From IMG/VR virus record IMGVR_UViG_3300042154_002140, positions 1 through 23,531 of that record: DNA of 23,531 nucleotides; one strand, 5' to 3'. Shown one piece after another: positions 13,116 through 21,100 of this stretch. The DNA comes from a virus. The position numbers and the translations under genes are program-made. Every line of letters starts with the position of its first letter. Position 1 is the first letter of the stretch. Under the pieces are notes generated by a model. The model was not told where the DNA came from and did no database searches. It saw only the letters and a program-made list of their open reading frames with translations.

Positions 13116-14150
13116 ATGGCATTGGGATACTCAGGACATCGAGGATTCGCTCCCAGCGGAATGACTAGCACCCAAATTGCTCAGTATAATGCCGAACTCA
13201 AAAATATTCAGCAGAACTATAGCACCGACGCTCTAAAAAGACAGGCTCAACAAGAACTCGAAAAGGGCAGACTTAGTGGGAGTCTAGATGACCCATACTA
13301 TGATGTGTTCAGAGAGGTTGCGAAAACGGGGAGTTACTCTAGAGGGGCGAGTTTGTACCAAAAATATCTGGATGATAAAACAGTCGCAGAAGGTATAAGA
13401 CAAGCCAACATAGCCTCTAGAATTGAAGGGGCAACTAATCCTGCTGGAGTTGCTCGCAGTAGTAGCGGGGGTGGTGGAGGTGGTAGTGGTGGCGGTAGCG
13501 GGATGGGTAGTTTTATTGGGGGCACTACCGGAGTCTTCCCCGGATATTCCCAGTATCAAAATTATCTCAACAATCAAGGACAACCCATGACAGGACAACC
13601 CATGACAGGCGCACCAATAAGCAGATTAACATTTGGTCCCTACGAGGCTAGGGGTCGAAGAGGAGCTATTCAAAGTGCTTATAGAAAAATTCTTGCAGCG
13701 AATAGTGCTACACCATCAGCAGCATCACCCACAGCACCATCATCAGATATGGCAACTGCTGCTACGGTTGATGATAACGGGTTCGTATATGGTATGGGGA
13801 CTGTTCCGGGAGTTGGGGGGAACCCCGCAACCCAAAGCTCTTCTGCTATGCCAACATTTGTTGCACCTAAGCTAAAGCCTTTCGAGAATAGGGCACTTAA
13901 AAAGATAGGGGCAACCCCTGAGTCTTTGTATGCAAGAGGTATACAACAGAACCCCCTCAACTACGGTCAATACAATCAATCTTTCGGGCAACCCCCGATT
14001 ATTAACTCACCATTTTTTGGGCAACCCTCCACGATGGACGGAAGGTTTGGTGGGCAATCGGGGCTTAAATTTAATCTCGATCCGTCTTCGCCTTATCAAC
14101 AAATGCCTCAAATGGGGGCTATGGGATCAAGACCAATGCGAATCGCATAA
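13116..14150 (+). CDS. Gly/Gln/Pro-rich virion-type protein of unknown function
   Basis: 344 residues. A helical, charged N-terminal third (to about residue 110) leads into a Gly/Ser run (GGGGGGSGGGSGMGS, about 117-131). A low-complexity Gln/Pro/Gly/Met-rich remainder ends SPYQQMPQMGAMGSRPMRIA. A 15-bp exact tandem duplication (13578-13607) encodes GQPMT twice. There are no cysteines, no signal peptide and no recognised domain. Its composition and place between two coiled-coil proteins and before the giant gene suggest a structural or ejected virion component. It is surely coding; the role is inferred from context only. Confidence 0.7.
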   Translation: MALGYSGHRGFAPSGMTSTQIAQYNAELKNIQQNYSTDALKRQAQQELEKGRLSGSLDDPYYDVFREVAKTGSYSRGASLYQKYLDDKTVAEGIRQANIASRIEGATNPAGVARSSSGGGGGGSGGGSGMGSFIGGTTGVFPGYSQYQNYLNNQGQPMTGQPMTGAPISRLTFGPYEARGRRGAIQSAYRKILAANSATPSAASPTAPSSDMATAATVDDNGFVYGMGTVPGVGGNPATQSSSAMPTFVAPKLKPFENRALKKIGATPESLYARGIQQNPLNYGQYNQSFGQPPIINSPFFGQPSTMDGRFGGQSGLKFNLDPSSPYQQMPQMGAMGSRPMRIA

Positions 14151-14161
14151 AATAAGTTATT

Positions 14162-15136
14162 ATGGCTGAGTCTATCTGGAGTTATGAAGGTGATGTAGCC
14201 CCTCAAAAAGGGAGCTACTTTCCCGATGCAGCCCCATCCCGCGCAGGATCTCGATTCACGTATTCGACTCCTGATGCGCAACGCTATGCCGCAGGAGTCC
14301 TTGCCCCTGCACAGGCTGCTATTCGTCAGGCAGAGGAAGACGAGCGCAAGAGGCGCGACGACGAGATGGTTTTCCAACGGAACAAAGCTCTTTTAGAAGA
14401 AGGAAAAGAGCAGTCGAGAATGCGTAGGGAAGCTCTGGAGTTTATTAACAACCCAGAGGTAGCGACTCAGCTATCCGCAATTGACCAAAAGATTTCAGTG
14501 GACCCAATCCAAGCTCAGAAAGAACTGTCAGATTGGACGATGAAGAATATCTCTGGAATTGAATCCAGTTCCGTTCTCAAAGAGAACATCGCTCAGATTC
14601 GTGAACGAATAAACCAAGCTCAGTTGGACACTCGTCAAAAAGATGCTGATCAGTTTATCCGCGTTAAACTGTTGGTAGAAAATAATCAATTCGGCAGAGC
14701 TAAAGAAGAAGCCGCAAAGATTAAGGACTCCGGCATTTTAGGAAACGCTAATATTCTTCTGGAAGCTCGGGGGGCTGCTAATGAGTCCGCACAAGCTAAG
14801 GCAGACTCAGAGGCAAAACAGGAGCAGGACAAAGATAGACAAGATGCTCAACAGAGAGTATTTGGTAACATATACACACAACTCTCAAGAATGAAAATGG
14901 TTACACCACCTCCTTCGGGGGGTCCGGGTAGTCCCCAATCAGAAGCTGCATTTGACCCAATTGATCAAATAGCATTAGAAGCGATGGCTGAAGAAATTGG
15001 AGTAGACCCAAAGCTACCACCTAAAGATCTTTATAAGACAATTCTTAAAAAGACATATTCTTCTAGAGTTGACGGTTTTGGTAATGGAGGTAATGTTGGT
15101 GAAGTTACTGGGGGGATGATGCCATCCACTCCGTAG
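14162..15136 (+). CDS. Coiled-coil virion-type protein of unknown function
   Basis: 324 residues. Charged helix dominates from about 50 to 240 (AIRQAEEDERKRRDDEMVFQ, then RERINQAQLDTRQKDADQF, later ANESAQAKADSEAKQEQDKD), then a Pro/Gly hinge (TPPPSGGPGSPQ) and a small folded end (about 265-300, DPIDQIALEAMAEEIGVDPK). It starts 11 bases after the previous stop, in an A/T-rich leader without a Shine-Dalgarno (AAAATAAGTTATT). No family recognised. It immediately precedes the giant gene and may be a partner or internal scaffold for it. Confidence 0.7.
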   Translation: MAESIWSYEGDVAPQKGSYFPDAAPSRAGSRFTYSTPDAQRYAAGVLAPAQAAIRQAEEDERKRRDDEMVFQRNKALLEEGKEQSRMRREALEFINNPEVATQLSAIDQKISVDPIQAQKELSDWTMKNISGIESSSVLKENIAQIRERINQAQLDTRQKDADQFIRVKLLVENNQFGRAKEEAAKIKDSGILGNANILLEARGAANESAQAKADSEAKQEQDKDRQDAQQRVFGNIYTQLSRMKMVTPPPSGGPGSPQSEAAFDPIDQIALEAMAEEIGVDPKLPPKDLYKTILKKTYSSRVDGFGNGGNVGEVTGGMMPSTP

Positions 15137-15161
15137 CAAAACCAACAGCATCGTTTTAGGA

Positions 15162-18100
15162 ATGGCTACTTTATCCGACCCAAATAAACCAACCTCCCCA
15201 TTCCTAAAGTTCGATGAATGGCTCCAGAGACCGGAGACCTCGAAAAAATTTGACACCCTTCGTGTCGATAGTCTGTTAGGCAAATCTGCCCCCGCAGACG
15301 ATTATCATAGACCCGTCAAGGAATACGGTAACTATGTTCGTCAGTCTTTGCTGAGTTCCAACAAGTATTCCGGAGCGGACTCTGAGAATGAGATCCGCCA
15401 AGGGATGGCAAACATCCTTGATTATTACGGAGCAGTCGAAAAAACCGAAGACGACGAAGACGAAGAAGCCCGTAAAAAAGCCAGTCAAGAAGCCCTCGAT
15501 AAGACAGGGATCTTCATGGAAGATGAGCTTGATACCGAAAAGCTCATAGGGCTTGCCCGTGATAGTGACAACCTGACCAAAGACGAACGGGACGTTCTCT
15601 CCGAGTATGTTGCCTTTAGGGATGTCATCCAAGCACGGGATGAACCCTACTCAACCGAACTCGCGGACCTTAAAAAAGAAGGTTTTGCGGACGGTGTAGA
15701 AGACAAATACAACATCCTCAAGGCCGAAGCTGAGAAGGTTGTATCCGATCCCTTGTTCCAGAACAAGATCAAGCGAGATCTGGTTTCCCAAGGGAGTTTC
15801 CGCATGGCGGAAATCTACCGAGAAAAAGGGGGCCAATTGGAACTGGATAAGGACGGGAAGCCCATCAAGGATTTGTTCTTCCCCCGTGGTGTTCCGCAAG
15901 AACAAATTAACGCGGAGATCAACAAGGCATACTCTGCTGGGGTGTTGGGGGCAAGTAAAGCGGCAGACGCTTTCAGTTATTTGTCCCCCGTGGAAGGACT
16001 CAAGGTTGATGGGTCTGATATCCGGTGGGTTGATTACGGACGGTCCAAAGAGCTAAGTGGGGTAGTCTTTCAATCTATTAATGATGACCCTTACTTCTCA
16101 GAGAGGTTTGGCGAGATCAAAGAAAAAATTGCTGGGGATCAATATCTCAAAAATACCCCAGAAAAAACTCTCTTGGAGAATATCACTTCTCCTTTGGATG
16201 CTGTGTCTTCCCTTTACTATGGGTCACAGGCAACTGAGAGATCCAAACAGGATCTGACTGGGGTTTATGAATCAATCGCGGGGGAACTCAATAGGTCTGG
16301 TCTTCTTGATAAAGGTGACTCTGTCACGGTTGAAGAGATCAAACCGATTATTGATACGCTTGCGATGCGCCAAGCCTACTCTGACGGCACGGTTCGCTTT
16401 TCAGAAATTGAGGGGGACGATCCGAAACAGGCAGCAGCCAATATTGCGGTAGCCCCGGACGGGAGGGTTGTGATGCACCCCGCTGCCATGTTCAGAAAGA
16501 CTTCTTTTGAAGCAACATTAGATGCAAAGAAAGACGAACTGACCCCGCAGCAGATCGCCGCAGCTAGGCTGGATAGGGAAACAATGATGGTTGAACGTGC
16601 GCCCGAAACTGCTAAGCAACTCGCTAGCCAGATGGGGGAGAAGTGGATCACTTTCCAAGCAGAGGTAATTGGGTCTGGCAAGACCCAGAAGGATGCTGTT
16701 GAACTATTCCTTGAGGACCGGGATAACTTCAATGAATTCAAGACCCGTGCAGCAGGTGTCGGGGCATCGATCAAGGATTCTGTGTGGGGCACGCTTCTTG
16801 CCATTCCTGCTTTGGGAGGGAACGAACAATCCAGAGACTATTTCATCAACTACGCTAAGGAACAGCAAGAGCGTCGTAACATAGCTAACCTGTTTGGAGT
16901 TCAGTTTGGCATCGAACAAGACATCGCAGAAGGTCTCACCCCGGTCATCGTTGACGGGCTTGTGACCCTTGGGGTGTCTACCGTAGCTACCCCCGTTGCG
17001 GGGGCAGGGTATCTGGCAGCACGGTCTGGCGCACGGATGACGATGAAGGGTCTTATGACCGCAGCCCTTGGCAAAGGGTTACGCGAGACCACAGAGATGT
17101 CCGCTGAAAAGCTTCTGATGAAGGAGTCCTTGGAAGGAGCCTTCAAAAAGTCCGTGTCGCCGGAAGAAGCCCTTGGTCTAATCAAACAATACAACACGGC
17201 TCTTAACTCTGATTGGGTGAAGGCTCCTGCATACTTCCTACCGACAGCAAACCGTGTCGCCGGGATGAGTTACAGCAGCACTTATGCGACCTTGTCCGAG
17301 ATGAAGAAACCGGATGGGACTCCGATGTATACCCCGGAGGAAGTCCGAAAGGCAGCACTATCTTCCGGCCTGATCCAAGGTGGACTTAGTGCTATTCTTG
17401 CCACTACCTTTTCGGTGGTTGGTAAAGCAGGTGGAGTTGAGGAACTGTTCATGGCAGGAGCCAACAAGAAGCAGATGCTCAGTGCGATCAATCAGTTCGC
17501 TGATACATCTGGCATTACCACCAAGATCAACGGTCGACTTACCGAAAAGACTTTTAAAGAAGTCACTGCTAAACGACTCAAGGAAACCATTAAAGAAAAT
17601 GGTCTTAGTGGGATCGCTTCCCAATCGCGCCTGATGACTGGGGTAGCTGGTGGTGTGAAGATGGGTATTGAAGAGTTTCCGGAAGAAGCTTTGGATCAGT
17701 TCGTCAATGGCATCGTGGAAACTAGCTTTACAGGGGAAGACAAACCCTTGTTTGATCGGATGAGTGAGGCACTGCACGCAGGTGTTGTTGGTCTTGCTAT
17801 CGGTGGTGGTCTTGGGGCTGCGAAAGCAACGTCGAATCAATTTAGCAAGGGTAGCCAACGGGCAACCCAACTTGCCCAACGGCAGATGGAAAGTGACTTT
17901 GTAAGCAAGGTTACTGGTGACCTCCGCAAGTCTGGGTCTCCAATCACGGCAGATCTGGTTGAAGCTGTCCTACGTAAATCCTCTGGGCGAGCCGGGGTTC
18001 GCGTTGGAAATAAGACTGTTTCTGCTGGGGATCTCCTTGCAGCGACTTTGAACAAACCTGCTGCTCCTACGCCGACTCCTGCCGCTGCTGCACCTGCCGC

Positions 18101-21100
18101 TGCACCCACACCGACTCCTGTTGCCGCTGCTGCACCTGCCGCTGCTGCACCTACACCGACCCCTGTTGCCGCTGCATCTACACCGACCCCTGTTGCCGCT
18201 GCATCTACGCCGATCCCTGTTGCCGCTGAACCTGCTTCCGCTGCACCTACGCTGACTCCTGTGGCTGCTTCCGCCACGACAACCCCAACCCGTCGAGCGA
18301 GACCAAGTGGACCTTTTGGGGCAGAGTCCGGGCGTATGCGATACACACCGTGGGCCAGAGCTACAAGCCCTGAGGTTCCAGAAGCTACTGTAGAACAAGG
18401 TGAAGAGATCATCAAAGCCATTGAGGAAGACTCAAGGAACCTCATGGACACGACCCTAGAGGTTGGGACGGATAACATCCCAAAAACTCCAGTTCCTAAT
18501 AACCCTAAGCTTAAACAACAGGCTGCTGCGGCTGCTGTTCAAGCTGGTCAGCAGACTAAATCCAAGTCAGCGAAGAATAAAAAAACAGCGCAGATGGGGG
18601 TTGTCAAAAGAGTTTCCGAAAAAGCTGGGGTTGATGCACAACAAGTCAGTCAACAGATTTCTGCGACACCCAATCGGACCCCACAACTAGTTACCAAGCA
18701 AGCTATCAAAAGCGAAACTGTAGAACCAAAAGACAACTCCAACAGCAATTCTGTTGTTGATGAAGAGGAGCTTGTAGAGTCGGCAGAGATTACTACGAGC
18801 AGTTTGGGTAACCTACGAGAACTGTGGAACGTCGTTAACAACATTTTTGATGTAAGTAGTGATCCCTCAACACGAAGCACGGATATTGTTGAAGGCACTG
18901 ATCTGGATCCTGATCAAGCGATTGAGCTTTCGCTTGTATCCGAGGATATCTACAAAATCTTTCCGGGTATACCAGAAAACCTTGCTACAGTTCCTACGGC
19001 TTCAAAAGATTTATTTAACTGGCTTCAAGATTTTGAAGGTTGGCTAGACCAACAGCAGTCTCAGCTTGAGATTGCACCGACGAAAGCTGCACCGACGAAA
19101 GCTGCACCGACGAAAGCTGCACCGACGAAAGCTGCACCGACGAAAGCTGCACCGACGAAAGCTGCACCGACGAAAGCTGCACCGACGAAAGCTGCACCGA
19201 AGAAAGCTGCACCGAAGAAAGCTGCACCGAAGAAAGCTGCACCTAAACGGGTAAGAACCCCCAAACCCGGAGACGTTGTTGATAGTTCTGGCAGCGTGGT
19301 CGAACCTACGCTTGACGATCAGATCTCTGACTTTTTGATTTCGGAAAACCTCGTTGATTTTGACAAGGAAGGAAATAAAAGTGGGTGGACACTAGAGTTG
19401 CCTACTGGACAAGTAGAGGAGCTTACTCTTTTTGCTGGATCCGGTGGAAGTAACTTTGCAGCTACGGCAGCAGCAATCAAGAGTGTGATAGTAGCGGGGT
19501 ATCCAGTCAAATTCTCCACGAACTATCAGTATGGATTAAAAGGCGTTAAGCTTACTAAAGATAACCTAAGCAAGCTTAATAAGTTTATCATTGAGCAGAT
19601 TGACCAACGCTATCCGAAGATCCCCCTACCGGATGCCCCCGGCAACTACACATCAAAGACTTTTTCAGATTCCTCTGGCAACAAACGCACGGTATACTTC
19701 CAGAACGATATCCCGCATTTCGATAATGATCCAGTTACTGCGAGACTTTTGATCGCTGCTGGACACACTGTTGTAGTCCCCAATATGTTCTGGGGGAATA
19801 TCAATAAGGCGATTAAAGTTCAGACATATGACGACGTAAAACGAGTCACACGGGTGCTTCGTCTTGATGCTAAGACTTTGATACCTGTTGCCATCGCTAC
19901 CACCAGCATAAACGTCCCTGCTGGAATCGCATACTACGACTCCGAGTCGTTTGATTACTGGAAGAGTATCTACAGTCTGTTCTGGAATGACAAAGACAAA
20001 ACCCAAGAGGTTGATTTCGGTATCAGTGAGGAAAAAGCCCTCATGTATTATACCGGAAAGGTTGGGAAGATAACCCTTAAAGACTACTTGACCAAAGCAG
20101 ATAACTTTGTTGGTCAAAAACAACTCTCCCCAAGAAGCTTTCTGTTGATTATCGATAACAACGCTGACCTGCTTCGACAAGCAAAAAATGAGATTATCGT
20201 TGAAGCGTATGGTCGCGCAATACAGGCGTTGATAAGGTCCAAGCTCAAGGGGCATGTAACCAAGTCAGGGGACAAAAACAACTGGGTGATCGGAGAGGGT
20301 GCTGTTGATGCCTTCAAAAACTTCTTGGTGTCCGTTGGGAAAGACCCTAACGAAGTGGCAGGTGCGCTTCGTGCAATGAATTTTGACAAGAACAAAACAC
20401 CGAAAAACGACAAGTTGTTTAAACAATATATCGCAAGTATTTTCAAGGGGCTTAATCAACTTGGTTTCGGAGACAGTGATTCCATCGATAAAATCTCTGA
20501 CAGGGTTATCGACCGCTACAGGAAGTTCATCAAGGAGTCGAGACTCAGGGAAGCTGTTTCAAATACGATAGCTATCGATAACTTCGCCAGACTGGCGGAT
20601 GCTCCTGTTTCGGTTTCGGTTGGTGGCGACTTGACTCGCATGTCCCTTGAAAGATATGCCGAGTTAACTAGTGGTGAAACACCACCTGACGTTGCCATGA
20701 TGCGTAAAGAAAGCGGGGGTTTCATCGATGAAATCTTGAATCTTTCTCCGATAAGCTTGCCGCCGGGAGCGATTGGAATTGGAGTTCAAGAAGTTACCGA
20801 ACCCCAACGACAGGTATGGACATCCCCTACAGGGGCTACTCTTTCCGAACCCATTTACTATGGTGGCAATAGGGCATTCATGGTTAGCAGCGTTATTGAA
20901 TATAGCCCTGCTGAAGGTGCATTGAATCCGGGAGATATCATTACGGAGATCAACGGTGAGTCTACTTCGCGCATTTACTTTTCAGATCTCCCAGAGAAAC
21001 TTCTCTACGGTAATCCCGGAGAAGAGGTAAACTTGCAGGTTATTCGCTTCGACCAAGCAACGAATAGTTATGCGGGAGGAAGCACTCCAGTAACCCTGAC

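Noticed and set aside
19074-19238. Tandem repeat as a CRISPR or origin iteron array
   Set aside because: There are no spacers, the units are in-frame codons, and the copies are contiguous within a coding region.
19015-19264. Repetitive ORFs (FVGAA, QLSSV, RRKLH) on both strands
   Set aside because: All are alternative readings of the 15-bp tandem repeat inside the giant gene, which stays open through it.
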